64,000 nt of DNA, from positions 186,001 through 250,000 of the forward strand of contig NZ_JAAGKO020000003.1 of the NCBI RefSeq assembly GCF_027947535.2. Direction: 5' to 3'. The DNA is from Streptantibioticus silvisoli. Lineage in GTDB: Bacteria; Actinomycetota; Actinomycetes; Streptomycetales; Streptomycetaceae. Position 1 is the stretch's first letter. The number at the start of each line of letters is the position of its first letter. The position numbers and the translations under genes are program-made. Shown here in pieces: positions 55,921-64,000 of the stretch. A model generated the notes under the pieces. It did no database searches, was not told where the DNA came from, and saw only the letters and a list, made by a program, of their open reading frames with translations.

Positions 55921-56442
55921 ATGGAGGTCTCGTACGACGGCGGCCGGGTCGTGCTGCGCGGTGACCGGGTCGAACTGCGCGAGCAGCTCCCGCCCGAGGC
56001 GGCCCGTATCGCCGACGGCGCCGCGACCGACCTGCGCTGGATCGACGGCACCCCCTGCGACGGCACGGTGGTGGCCGCCTCCATGGTGGTCAAGGCGTTC
56101 ACCACGGGGCTCTACGTCCCGGGGTGGGGGGTCTTCACCATCGTGCGGGCCGCGGACGGGCTCGCGGTCGGCGGCATCGGCTTCCACGGCCCGCCGCGCG
56201 AGGAGGCCGTCGAGATCGGCTACGACCTGTCGGTGACCGCCCGCGGCGCCGGCCTGGCCACCGAGGCGGTGCGCCTGCTGTCCGCCTGGGCGCTCGGCCA
56301 GCCCGACGTGCGGACCGTGGTGGCCACCACCGAACCCGGCAACGCCCCCTCGCAGGCGGTGCTCAACCGGGCCGGTTTCACCCGGGTCAGTGACGTCGAC
56401 GGCATGCGGGTCTTCACCCTCGCGGCACCCACGGACGTCTGA
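55921..56442 (+). CDS. GNAT family N-acetyltransferase (RimJ/RimL-like)
   Basis: 173 aa. VFTIVRAADGLAVGGIGFHGPP, EIGYDLSVTARGAGLATEAVRLL (acetyl-CoA loop, R-G-x-G-L-A) and VLNRAGFTRVSDV are typical of the acetyltransf_3 type. ATG at 55921. Acceptor unknown. It is convergent with sbcC; the 213-bp gap holds no gene. Confidence 0.9.
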   Translation: MEVSYDGGRVVLRGDRVELREQLPPEAARIADGAATDLRWIDGTPCDGTVVAASMVVKAFTTGLYVPGWGVFTIVRAADGLAVGGIGFHGPPREEAVEIGYDLSVTARGAGLATEAVRLLSAWALGQPDVRTVVATTEPGNAPSQAVLNRAGFTRVSDVDGMRVFTLAAPTDV

Positions 56443-56655
56443 CGCCCGACGGACACCGGCGCCAGCCGGCACGTCCGGGGTGACCCGGCACGTCCGGGGT
56501 GACCCGGCCACCCCGCTGCCGCACACCCACCGCACGCCCACCGCTCCTGCCGTACGGCCGCCGTCGCCCCGGAGCGGGTGGGACTCGGCGGGCCGGAACG
56601 GGGAGGGGCTCGGCGGGCGGATCAGCGGCCCGGGCCCGGTGAGCACCGGCGTCGG

Positions 56656-59600
56656 CTACGGCTGCCCGCCCACCCGGTGGCCGCCGGCTCCGGTCGCGGC
56701 GTGGCGGGCCGGTGCCGGGACGCGGTGGCGGACGAAGGAGCCGGTCCGGCCCTTGACGACCTCCAGCTGGGCGGGGATGCGGGCGCGCAGGTCGGCGACG
56801 TGGCTGACGATGCCGACGGCACGGTCGCGTTCGCGCAGCGAGTCCAGCACGTCGAGCACCTCGTCGAGGGTCTGGTCGTCCAGACTGCCGAAGCCCTCGT
56901 CGATGAAGAGGGTGTCGAGCCGCACCGCGCCCGCCTCGTCGGTCACCACGTCGGCGAGGCCGAGGGCGAGGGCCAGCGAGGCGGAGAAGGTCTCGCCGCC
57001 GGAGAGCGTGGCGGTGTCCCGCTCGGTGCCGGTCCACGCGTCGACCACCCGCAGCCCCAGGCCGGAGCGGGTACGGCCGGAGGCCCGGGCGTCGGTGTGC
57101 GCCAGGGTGTAGCGGCCGGAGGACATCCGGCGCAGCCGGACGCTCGCGGCGGCGGCGACCTGCTCCAGGCGGGCGGCCAGGACGTAGGACTCCAGGCGCA
57201 TGCGCAGTTCGTTCTCCGCCGAGGTGCCGGACGCCAGGTGCGACAGCCGGCGCAGCCGGGCGTGCTCCTCGCGCAACGGTGCGAGGTCCTGGGTCTGCCG
57301 GGCCGCCTCGCGGGCCAGCCGGGCGAGCTGCGTATCGCGGTCGGTCCAGGTGTCGGCGGCGGCCGAGGCGGTACGCAGTGCGGTGGTCGCGGCCTCCATC
57401 GCACGGCGCGCGGCCTCGGGGTCGGCGGGCGGTGCGGCGGCCGCCTCCCGCACCTGATGATCCGTCAATTCCGCCTGTACGGCGGCGCGTTTGTCCCGGT
57501 GGGTCTCGACGCGGCGTTGGAGGTCGGCACGTTCGTCGGTGGTGAGCAGTGCCTCGGCGGCCTGCTGGGGGTGGTCGAACCCGGCGGAGCGTGCGGCGTC
57601 GGCGAGTTGGGCCTCCGCGTCGGTGAGGCGCATCTCGGCGTCGGCCAGGGTGCGGGCGGCTTCGGCGGCTTCGGCGAGCAGCCGGGCCCGCCGCTCCAGC
57701 CGGTCCGCACGCTCGGCGATGCCGCCGTCGCCGCCGCCCGCTTCGGCCAACTGGGCGCGCAGGCCGTCGAGTTCGGTGTCGAGTGCTTCGCGTTGCGAGG
57801 CGCGGGCGGCCTGCCGCTTCTGCGTCTCGCGCTGGGTGTCGAGGCGGCCGGTGTACTCGGCCTCGGCACGCCGCAGCTCCTCACGGGCCGGGTGGACGTC
57901 ACCGGCGGTGCGCCGGGCGGTGGCCTCCTGCGTGGTCAACGCGTCCACGTCGGCGGCCAGTTGCACCGAGGTGCCGTCGCCGGCGTCGGCGCGGGCGGCG
58001 GCCAGGCGGTCGCGGAGGGTGAGCAGTGCGGTCTCGGCACGGCCGCGGTCGGTCTCGGCGCGGCGGTGCGCGGCGAGGGCGGCCTCCTCGGCGGCGCCGT
58101 CCACGTGGTCGTCGCCGGGGCGGGCCGGGCGGGGGTGGTCGGCGCTGCCGCAGACCGGGCAGTCGGTGCCGGTGGCGAGGGTGGCCGCGAGTTCGGCGGC
58201 GACGGAGCGCAGGCGGCGTTCCTTCAGGGCGAGCCAGTGTTCGTGGGCGCCGGCGGCCGCGGTGCGGGCGGCCAGCAGGGCTTCGGCGGCTTCGCGTTCC
58301 TGGGCGTCGAGGTTCTCGCAGCGCCGGGCGGCGTCCCGCCGTCGAAGGGCGGTCTCCAGGCGGGCGGCGAGCGCCTCGGCGGCGGTGGCGGCCTCCTGGG
58401 CGGTGTCGAGCCGGGCGCGGCAGGTGTCGCGGCGCTGGTCCCAGGTGGTGAGCCAGCCGCCGGTGTCGCGTTCGAGCTCGTCGTCGGCGGCGGCTTCGCG
58501 TTCCAGGCGGGCCCGGTCGGCGACGATGGCGGCGGCGCGCTGCTCGGCGCGGCGGGCGGCGTCGAGCCGGCCGAGGTCCTGCCGGATCTGCCGTTCGCGG
58601 CCGGTGAGGTCGTCGGCGCCGGCGCCGGTGAGGTCGGGGGGCAGCGGGGCGGTGGTCTCGGCGCGGCGCCGGGCGGCCCGGGCCTGGTCCTGGGCGGCGC
58701 GGTCGCGGGCGTGGAGTGCGGGGGCCACCCGGTCGGCGGCGGCGGCCCGTTCCAGACGTCGCACGTGCTGGTCGAACTCGCCCCGGGCGGCTTCGAGTTC
58801 CTCGTCCCGGGTGCGGGCGGCGGCGTGGCGCTGCTGGAGCGCGGCGGTCTGCCGGGAGGTCTCCAGCGCGTGGCCGGCGGCGCGGTGGGCGGCTTCCGCG
58901 GCGGTCAGCTCGACGGCGGCGACGTCGCGGCGTTCGGCGGCCTCGGCACGGGTGGCGTCGGCCCACAGGGTGACGGTGTCGGTCAACTCCGTCTCGCCGG
59001 CGGTGAGTTCGGGCATCGGGTGGCTGGCGGCGATGGGTCCGGCGGCCTGGGCCATGCGGTGGGCGACGGCGACCAGGGCCTCGTCCTGCGCGCGGATCGC
59101 GGCCTCGGCGGTACGGCGGCGACCGGCGAGCCACTGCTCGACGGCTTCGAAACGCCCGGTGTCGAAGAGCTTGCCGAGCAGGGCGGCGCGGTCGGCGGCG
59201 TCGGAACGCAGGAAGCGGGCGAACTCGCCCTGCGGGAGCATGACGACCTGGCAGAACTGCTCGCGGCTCATGCCGAGGGCGAGCTTGATCTCGTCGCCGA
59301 TCTCGCGGTGCGAACGGCTCAGCGCCTTCCACTCGCCACCGGCGCGTTCACGCAGCAGGGTCAGCGCCTTGTCCGTGGTGCTGCCGGCCCGCCCCTTCTT
59401 GGGGCGCGGCTGCTCGGGACGCCGGGTGATTTCCAACCGCCGTCCGCCGACGGTGAGTTCGAGGACGACCTCGGTGGGTTCGTACGGGTCGGCGTGGTCG
59501 CTGCGCAGCCGCATGCCCTGCCGGGCGCCGGGCACGCCGCCGTACAGGGCGTAGCAGACCGCGTCCAGCACCGAGGTCTTGCCGGCGCCGGTCGCGCCGT

Positions 59601-59700
59601 GCAGCAGGAACAGGCCGGCGGAGGTGAGTTCGTCGAAGTCGATCCGCGTGCCGCCCGGGTAGGGGCCGAACGCGGTGACCGTCATGGAGTGCAGCCTCAA
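56656..59700 (-). CDS. sbcC: SbcC, nuclease-complex SMC-like ATPase (Rad50 homologue)
   Basis: ATPase partner of SbcD that processes hairpins and protein-blocked DNA ends. 1014 aa. Walker A HGATGAGKTSVLD near residue 40, long coiled coils, a zinc hook CPVCGSADHP about mid-protein (residue ~520), ABC signature TLSGGETFSASLALALGLA and Walker B LDTLFIDEGFGSLD near the end. A TTG start at 59700 overlaps the sbcD stop as TTGA; the product then begins MRLHSMTVTAFGPY, as in homologues. Confidence 0.95.
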   Translation of the reverse strand: MRLHSMTVTAFGPYPGGTRIDFDELTSAGLFLLHGATGAGKTSVLDAVCYALYGGVPGARQGMRLRSDHADPYEPTEVVLELTVGGRRLEITRRPEQPRPKKGRAGSTTDKALTLLRERAGGEWKALSRSHREIGDEIKLALGMSREQFCQVVMLPQGEFARFLRSDAADRAALLGKLFDTGRFEAVEQWLAGRRRTAEAAIRAQDEALVAVAHRMAQAAGPIAASHPMPELTAGETELTDTVTLWADATRAEAAERRDVAAVELTAAEAAHRAAGHALETSRQTAALQQRHAAARTRDEELEAARGEFDQHVRRLERAAAADRVAPALHARDRAAQDQARAARRRAETTAPLPPDLTGAGADDLTGRERQIRQDLGRLDAARRAEQRAAAIVADRARLEREAAADDELERDTGGWLTTWDQRRDTCRARLDTAQEAATAAEALAARLETALRRRDAARRCENLDAQEREAAEALLAARTAAAGAHEHWLALKERRLRSVAAELAATLATGTDCPVCGSADHPRPARPGDDHVDGAAEEAALAAHRRAETDRGRAETALLTLRDRLAAARADAGDGTSVQLAADVDALTTQEATARRTAGDVHPAREELRRAEAEYTGRLDTQRETQKRQAARASQREALDTELDGLRAQLAEAGGGDGGIAERADRLERRARLLAEAAEAARTLADAEMRLTDAEAQLADAARSAGFDHPQQAAEALLTTDERADLQRRVETHRDKRAAVQAELTDHQVREAAAAPPADPEAARRAMEAATTALRTASAAADTWTDRDTQLARLAREAARQTQDLAPLREEHARLRRLSHLASGTSAENELRMRLESYVLAARLEQVAAAASVRLRRMSSGRYTLAHTDARASGRTRSGLGLRVVDAWTGTERDTATLSGGETFSASLALALGLADVVTDEAGAVRLDTLFIDEGFGSLDDQTLDEVLDVLDSLRERDRAVGIVSHVADLRARIPAQLEVVKGRTGSFVRHRVPAPARHAATGAGGHRVGGQP

Positions 59701-60857
59701 CGGTCCTCCCCCGCCGCCGCGGTGACCCGCACGGCGGTGAACGCGTCGCGCAGTATGGCCTGTTCGGCCGGGTTTGCCGCGCTGCCGCGCACGTGGGCGA
59801 CGAAGTCCTCGGCGATCTGCTGGTCGGTGCGGTCGCGCAGCCGCCGGGCGTATCCGGCGTCGGGCTCGGCGTCGGCGCCGGCCGGTTCGAAGGCGAGGAC
59901 CAGCAGGTGCGGGAAGCGTTTGCTGAGCCGGGCCATCGGTTCCTCGGGGCGGAACGGATCGGTCAAGGTGGCCTCCACCCAGGCGTCCTCGGACGCCGCG
60001 AGCGCGGGGTCGGCGAGCAACTCCTCCAGCGTGCCGCGCAGCCGGGCGAGCCGGCGCGGTACCGGGCAGTCGGTCCGCTCGGCCGTCAGGCTCCCGCCGG
60101 GACCGAGGTCCACCAGCCACATGCTCTTGCGGTGGGCGGCCTCGGAGAAGGAGTACGCCAGCGGCGAACCGCTGTAGCGGACCCGTTCACCGATGGTCTG
60201 GCAGCCGTGCAGGTGGCCGAGCGCCGCGTAGTCGACGCCGTCGAACACCGCGGCGGGCACGGCCTGGACACCGCCGGCGGTGATGTCGCGCTCGCTGTCG
60301 CTGGGGGCGCCGCCGGTGACGAACGCGTGGGCCAGCACCACCGAACGGCTGCCCGCCGGACGGCGCGCGAGGTCGGCGCGCACCCGGTCCATCGCCGCGC
60401 CCAGCACCGCCGCGTGGTCGGCCCGCTCGACGCCGAACTCCTCACGTACCAGGGCGGGTTCGAGGTACGGCAGCCCGTAGACCAGCACCTCGCCGTCGGC
60501 GTCGGGCAGCGCGACCGGGTCCGCGCAGGCCGCCGGGGCGGTCCGCAGGTGGACGCCGGCGCCGCTCATCAGCCCGGACCCGACACCGAGCCGCCGGGCG
60601 GAGTCGTGGTTGCCGGAGATCATGACGGTGGGCACCCCGAGGTCGGCGAGCCGGTGCAGCGCGTCGTCGAACAACTCCACGGCCGCCAGCGGCGGTACCG
60701 CCCGGTCGTAGACGTCCCCCGCGACCAGCACCGCGTCCACCCGCTCGGCGCGCACCACCTCGACCAGGTGGTCGAGGAAACCGGCCTGCGCGGACAGCAT
60801 GTTCACCCGGTGGAACGACCGGCCCAGATGCCAGTCGGAGGTGTGCAGCAACCTCAA
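59697..60857 (-). CDS. sbcD: SbcD, double-strand nuclease (Mre11 homologue)
   Basis: Mn-dependent nuclease of the SbcCD complex. All phosphoesterase motifs present: LLHTSDWHLGR, VAGDVYDRAVPP, ISGNHDSARR, LAHAFV and GHLHGCQ. 386 aa from a TTG at 60857, giving the family-like start RLLHTSDWHLG; an ATG at 60893 would add 12 residues. Ribosome sites are weak for both. Co-translated with sbcC by a 4-bp overlap. Confidence 0.94.
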   Translation of the reverse strand: MRLLHTSDWHLGRSFHRVNMLSAQAGFLDHLVEVVRAERVDAVLVAGDVYDRAVPPLAAVELFDDALHRLADLGVPTVMISGNHDSARRLGVGSGLMSGAGVHLRTAPAACADPVALPDADGEVLVYGLPYLEPALVREEFGVERADHAAVLGAAMDRVRADLARRPAGSRSVVLAHAFVTGGAPSDSERDITAGGVQAVPAAVFDGVDYAALGHLHGCQTIGERVRYSGSPLAYSFSEAAHRKSMWLVDLGPGGSLTAERTDCPVPRRLARLRGTLEELLADPALAASEDAWVEATLTDPFRPEEPMARLSKRFPHLLVLAFEPAGADAEPDAGYARRLRDRTDQQIAEDFVAHVRGSAANPAEQAILRDAFTAVRVTAAAGEDR

Positions 60858-61003
60858 CGGACGGCACCCACCCGCACGTTCACCACTCCCCATCCTGTGC
60901 CGCGTCCGGGCACACCCGCGCCGCCGCGCGCTGGTCCGCACCGGCCGTCACTCACGTTAGCGTGCGCCACCGACATCGGGCCGACCGCCCGCGCGTCGCC
61001 GGA

Positions 61004-61630
61004 TCAGGCGGTGGCGTACGTCTCTCCGCCGAGGACGAGGCTGGCGGTCCCGGCGGTGGTGTCGGCGAGCCAGGCGCGGAAGGCGTCGACCTCGGCGTCG
61101 GGGAGCGCCAGGTCGAGGGTGACGGCGGTGTCGTAGCGCACGTCGCGGACCACGCGGCCGGTGGCGAGCAGGTCGTTGTGCAGCCGGCCGGCTCGGTCGT
61201 GGTCGACGGTGACGGTGGCGAGCCGGTAGCGGTGCCGCAGCTCGGTGCCGAGGGCGTCGAGGGCCGCGCCGACCGCACCGCCGTAGGCCCGGATCAGGCC
61301 GCCGGCGCCGAGTTTGACCCCGCCGTAGTAGCGGGTGACGACGGCGACGACGTACCGCATGTCGCGGCGCAGCAGCATCTGGAGCATCGGCACACCGGCG
61401 GTGCCCCCGGGTTCGCCGTCGTCGCCGGCCCGCTGCACCGAGGCGTCGGCGCCTATCACCCAGGCGAAGCAGTGATGGCTCGCGGTGGGGTGCTCGGCCC
61501 GCACCTGACGCAGGAACTCCGCCGCCTCCGACTCGCTCGCGGCCGGCGCCAGGGCGCACAGGAAACGCGACCGGTTGATCTCGGTCTCGTGGACGCCCCG
61601 CTGGGAGAGCGTTCGGTAGGTCTCCGGCAC
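61004..61630 (-). CDS. YigZ/IMPACT family protein
   Basis: 208 aa. The UPF0029 domain is diagnostic: INRSRFLCALAPAASE, ASHHCFAWVIG, DDGEPGGTAGVPML and VTRYYGGVKLGAGGLIRAY. A DUF1949 ferredoxin-like C-terminal domain follows. Eukaryotic IMPACT regulates GCN2; the bacterial role is unclear. GTG at 61630 with TAGGCT 6 nt upstream, so probably leaderless. Confidence 0.93.
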   Translation of the reverse strand: MPETYRTLSQRGVHETEINRSRFLCALAPAASESEAAEFLRQVRAEHPTASHHCFAWVIGADASVQRAGDDGEPGGTAGVPMLQMLLRRDMRYVVAVVTRYYGGVKLGAGGLIRAYGGAVGAALDALGTELRHRYRLATVTVDHDRAGRLHNDLLATGRVVRDVRYDTAVTLDLALPDAEVDAFRAWLADTTAGTASLVLGGETYATA

Positions 61631-61835
61631 CGCCCCAGCCTAGGGCGTGCCCTGTGGATCTTGACGGGGCTCGCACTCCGCGCCCTGCGACGTCGGCCGG
61701 ACGAGGACGGTGGGCACCGGAGTCCGCGGCACCGCGGGGCCCGCGACCGGGCGGTTCCGTCCAGCCCCGGTCCGAATCATCACTTCGGGTGACGGGGAAC
61801 GGGAATCCGTCGAGCCGTACAAACGTTCTCCAGAC

Positions 61836-62243
61836 ATGTACGGAAACGACGCGATGGTACGCGAGATCCTCACCGGCAGCGGGGACACCTGGGCGGTGGT
61901 CGGGCTGTCGTCCAACCGCGACCGCGCGGCGTACGGCGTGGCCGCGGTCCTCCAGCGGTTCGGCAAGCGCGTGGTCCCGGTGCACCCGAAGGCGGAGACG
62001 GTGCACGGGGAACCGGGGTACGCCTCGCTGGCCGACATCCCCTTCCCCGTCGACGTGGTCGACGTCTTCGTCAACTCCGACCTGGCCGGCGCAGTGGCCG
62101 ACGAGGCGCTGGTGGTCGGCGCCAAGGCGGTGTGGTTCCAGCTCGGCGTCGTCGACGAGGCGGCGTACGACCGGGTGACGCGGGCCGGCCTCGCGATGGT
62201 GATGGACCGCTGCCCCGCCATCGAGATACCCCGGCTGCGCTGA
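61836..62243 (+). CDS. CoA-binding (YccU-like) protein
   Basis: 135 aa single Rossmann domain of the CoA_binding_2 type: WAVVGLSSNRDRAAYGVAAVL, VVPVHPKAETVHGEPGYASL, VFVNSDLAGAVADEAL and MDRCPAIEIPRL. Known members bind CoA; physiological role not defined. ATG at 61836. The Cys in MDRCPAIE is conserved in the family. Confidence 0.92.
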   Translation: MYGNDAMVREILTGSGDTWAVVGLSSNRDRAAYGVAAVLQRFGKRVVPVHPKAETVHGEPGYASLADIPFPVDVVDVFVNSDLAGAVADEALVVGAKAVWFQLGVVDEAAYDRVTRAGLAMVMDRCPAIEIPRLR

Positions 62244-62314
62244 CCCCTCGCGCGGGCCGGCACGGCACTCACCCGGCGGGCGGTGGAAGCGGCCCGGCGG
62301 TTACCTTCGTCGCC

Positions 62315-62932
62315 ATGACCGATGTACGTCCGGCGCGGCCGGAGGACGCCGCCGAACTGGTGCGGCTGCGGCGTGTGATGTTCCAGGCGATGACCGGCGA
62401 GGACCGCCCCGGCCCGTGGGAGGACGTCAGCGAACGGCTGCTGCGGGACGGGCTGTTCACCCCGGACGGCGCCGGCCGCTTCGGCGCGTTCGTGGTGGAC
62501 GCGGAGGCGGGCGCAGAACCGGGCACGCACGCGGGCGCCGCCTGCGACGGCACCGGGGGCGGGGGTTCGGCCGGGGACGGGCGGTCGGCCGGGGGTGCGG
62601 TGCGGCTGGCGGCCTGCGCGGTGGCGACCGTCGAGCAGCGGCTGACGTCGCCGGGCGGCGCGGCGGGGCTGTTCGGCTTCGTCTTCAACGTGTGCACCGA
62701 CCCGGACTACCGCGGTCGTGGCTACGCGCGAGCGGTGACCGCCGCACTGCTGGACTGGCTCACCGCACGCGGCGTCACCCGGGTCGACCTGCACGCCACC
62801 CCGCAGGCGGAGGGGCTGTACCGCTCGATGGGGTTCACCGAGCACCCGGTGGCGCTGTCACTGGAGTTGCCGGGAGCCGCAGGACCGGAGGACGGGATGT
62901 GGGGCGAATCGGGGCCCGGGTCGCCGGGGTGA
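62315..62932 (+). CDS. GNAT family N-acetyltransferase with Gly-rich insert
   Basis: 205 aa. VRPARPEDAAELVRLRRVMF at the start, VCTDPDYRGRGYARAVTAALLDWL as acetyl-CoA loop, GLYRSMGFTEHPVALSLEL near the end. Between strands 3 and 4 there is a Gly/Ala-rich insert (about residues 68-95, GAACDGTGGGGSAGDG). ATG at 62315. Acceptor unknown. Confidence 0.88.
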   Translation: MTDVRPARPEDAAELVRLRRVMFQAMTGEDRPGPWEDVSERLLRDGLFTPDGAGRFGAFVVDAEAGAEPGTHAGAACDGTGGGGSAGDGRSAGGAVRLAACAVATVEQRLTSPGGAAGLFGFVFNVCTDPDYRGRGYARAVTAALLDWLTARGVTRVDLHATPQAEGLYRSMGFTEHPVALSLELPGAAGPEDGMWGESGPGSPG

Positions 62933-63076
62933 GGAAAGCTGACGGCGCCGGGCGCGCGGGGCCGGTGGGACGCGGGCGGTGAGGAGCCGGCGGTGAGGTT
63001 CGGCGGTGCGGCGCGGGCGGTGGGGTGCGGGCGGGGCGGCGCCGTTCGCCGCACCCCGTGACGGCGGTGAACGCGG

Positions 63077-63628
63077 TCAGGCGCCGAGGCCGTCCAGGAC
63101 GACCGCGTTCGGCAGGGCGGCGAGCGCGGCGCCGGGCACGAGGAGCTTGCCGCGGCGCAGTCCGCTGCCGATGACCACGTAGGGTGCGGCGGCGGCCGCG
63201 GCGTCGACCAACAGGGGCCAGCTGTCCGGGAGTCCGACCGGGGAGATGCCGCCGTACTCCATGCCGGACTCGCCGACGGCGGTGTCCATCGGCGCGAACG
63301 ACGCCTTGCGCACGCCGAGTTGGCGGCGGACGAGGCCGTTGACGTCGGCACGGGTGTGGGCGAGTACGACGCAGGCGGCGAGGGTGACGTCCTGGCCGCG
63401 TTTGCCGGCCACGACCACGCAGTTCGCCGACCGCTCGGGGGGTACGCCGTAGACCTCGCCGAAGACGGCGGTGTCGGCGTTGTCGGGGTCGGTGTCCACG
63501 TACAGGAGCTGTTCGACCGGGACGTCGCTCTTCCAGGCCGTCAGCGCGGCGGCGACCGGCGGAGCGAGCAGGCCGAGGTGGTCGACGGCGGCGGGGGCTT
63601 CGGCGAAGTTTCCCAGAGGTACGGACAT
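63077..63628 (-). CDS. YbaK/EbsC-type aminoacyl-tRNA deacylase
   Basis: 183 aa, YbaK domain. ERSANCVVVAGKRGQDVTLAA and GLVRRQLGVRKASFAP carry the conserved Lys and Arg of the deacylase site; ESGMEYGGISPVGLP and VVIGSGLRRGKLLVPGAALA complete it. It trims mischarged tRNA (Ala/Cys-tRNAPro type in homologues). ATG at 63628. Confidence 0.92.
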   Translation of the reverse strand: MSVPLGNFAEAPAAVDHLGLLAPPVAAALTAWKSDVPVEQLLYVDTDPDNADTAVFGEVYGVPPERSANCVVVAGKRGQDVTLAACVVLAHTRADVNGLVRRQLGVRKASFAPMDTAVGESGMEYGGISPVGLPDSWPLLVDAAAAAAPYVVIGSGLRRGKLLVPGAALAALPNAVVLDGLGA

Positions 63629-63922
63629 TCCCGCACGTTAGCAGCCTCGCGCAGGCGGATCGGCGGCGCTCCGGCTGTCCTCCAAGCGGCCCGACGGGCG
63701 GTTGGCGGAGCGACCTGCGGGGGCGCGGGGGGAGGGTCGGCGGGGTCGGGGAGTCGCCGCGCGGTGGCCTGTCGAGGCGGTCGGCGGCCGGCGGGGCAGC
63801 CGGCGGCCGGCGGGGCGGTCGGCGCGATCGGGGCAGCCGGAGCGCTCAGGGCGGCCGGGGCGACGGGGCGGCCGGAGCGGTCAGGCCCGGAGCGTGCGGG
63901 AGAAGTCCTCGGCGTCCGGCGG
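63629..63922. other. G-rich intergenic region with short repeats
   Basis: Built largely of GGCGGCCGG, GGGGCAGCC and GGAGCG(G/C)TCAGG words (about 63760-63890). No gene or regulatory element recognised. Confidence 0.45.
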
Positions 63923-64000
63923 TCAGCGCGGCGGGATCGGAGCGGGGCTGCGCAGGGGTGGTTGCCAGCCGTCCTGCGGGGTCCAGCGGCGTACGACGCG
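63923..64000 (-). CDS. possible 3' end of a gene running off the window
   Basis: A frame open from the right edge to TGA at 63923. It reads RVVRRWTPQDGWQPPLRSP followed by Ala/Pro residues. Only 25 codons are visible, with acceptable G/C-ending codons, so its reality and family cannot be judged. Confidence 0.3.
   Translation of the reverse strand, partial: RVVRRWTPQDGWQPPLRSPAPIPPR

Noticed and set aside
56578-60177. very long plus-strand frame opposite sbcC/sbcD (about 1200 codons)
   Set aside because: High-GC antisense shadow; Gly/Val-rich translation with no domain, while the minus strand encodes intact SbcCD.

Overview
The window is a very GC-rich actinomycete chromosome segment, most likely from the family Streptomycetaceae. 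The evidence is near-exclusive G/C at third codon positions, GTG and TTG starts, leaderless genes, the murT-gatD pair, a subtilisin-inhibitor-like protein, DUF1707 and DUF885 proteins, and a c-di-AMP riboswitch before a C40 cell-wall hydrolase. Three secreted peptidases of acid-acting families (two S53 sedolisins and one G1 glutamic peptidase) lie in the first 7 kb. This fits an acid-tolerant streptomycete (for example Streptacidiphilus-like), but that placement is inference.

Layout. 1-7 kb: secreted peptidases, an acyltransferase/SGNH membrane protein and a TrmB/LuxR-like regulator. 7-13.6 kb: fumarylacetoacetase, a winged-helix regulator, a possible 54-aa protein, and the Ro60 homologue rsr preceded by a Y RNA locus that contains a circularly permuted tRNA-like module. 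13.8-16.7 kb: acyl-CoA dehydrogenase with a divergent TetR regulator and a GTTAC-type operator, then peptide deformylase. 16.9-20 kb: murT-gatD and a phosphofructokinase. 20-29 kb: CtaG-like membrane protein, SSI inhibitor, PlsC-type acyltransferase, DUF1707 protein, bacterial PARG, XRE regulator, a membrane protein under a large inverted-repeat operator, and a VOC protein. 29.6-34.4 kb: urease operon ureA-B-C-F-G-D on the minus strand, without ureE. 34.7-36.3 kb: DoxX protein behind an iron box, and a C40 peptidase behind a c-di-AMP riboswitch whose 3' part can hide the ribosome binding site.

36.4-46.6 kb: VOC protein, methyltransferase, a ribbon-helix-helix antitoxin/degenerate Fic toxin module with its own palindromic operator, an F420-type LLM oxidoreductase, two overlapping CNNM/CBS membrane proteins, a 16-copy perfect octanucleotide repeat, an SGNH hydrolase, leaderless purB and a Mug-type glycosylase. 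46.8-56.4 kb: ROK protein, GntR regulator divergent from an SDR with operator-like palindromes between them, a frameshifted alpha/beta hydrolase, DUF1990, GNATs, a DUF885 peptidase-like protein and an ATP-grasp protein. 56.6-64 kb: sbcDC (Mre11-Rad50 homologues), an IMPACT/YigZ protein, a CoA-binding protein, a GNAT, a YbaK-type deacylase, and the edge of another gene.

The intergenic regions are unusually rich in short tandem repeats (7, 8, 10, 15, 16, 17, 34 and about 40 nt units). No CRISPR array, transposase, prophage or canonical tRNA/rRNA gene was seen. The strongest biological story is the Rsr/Y RNA locus at 10.7-12.8 kb. Next are the riboswitch-controlled hydrolase, the degenerate Fic module and the acid-peptidase cluster.
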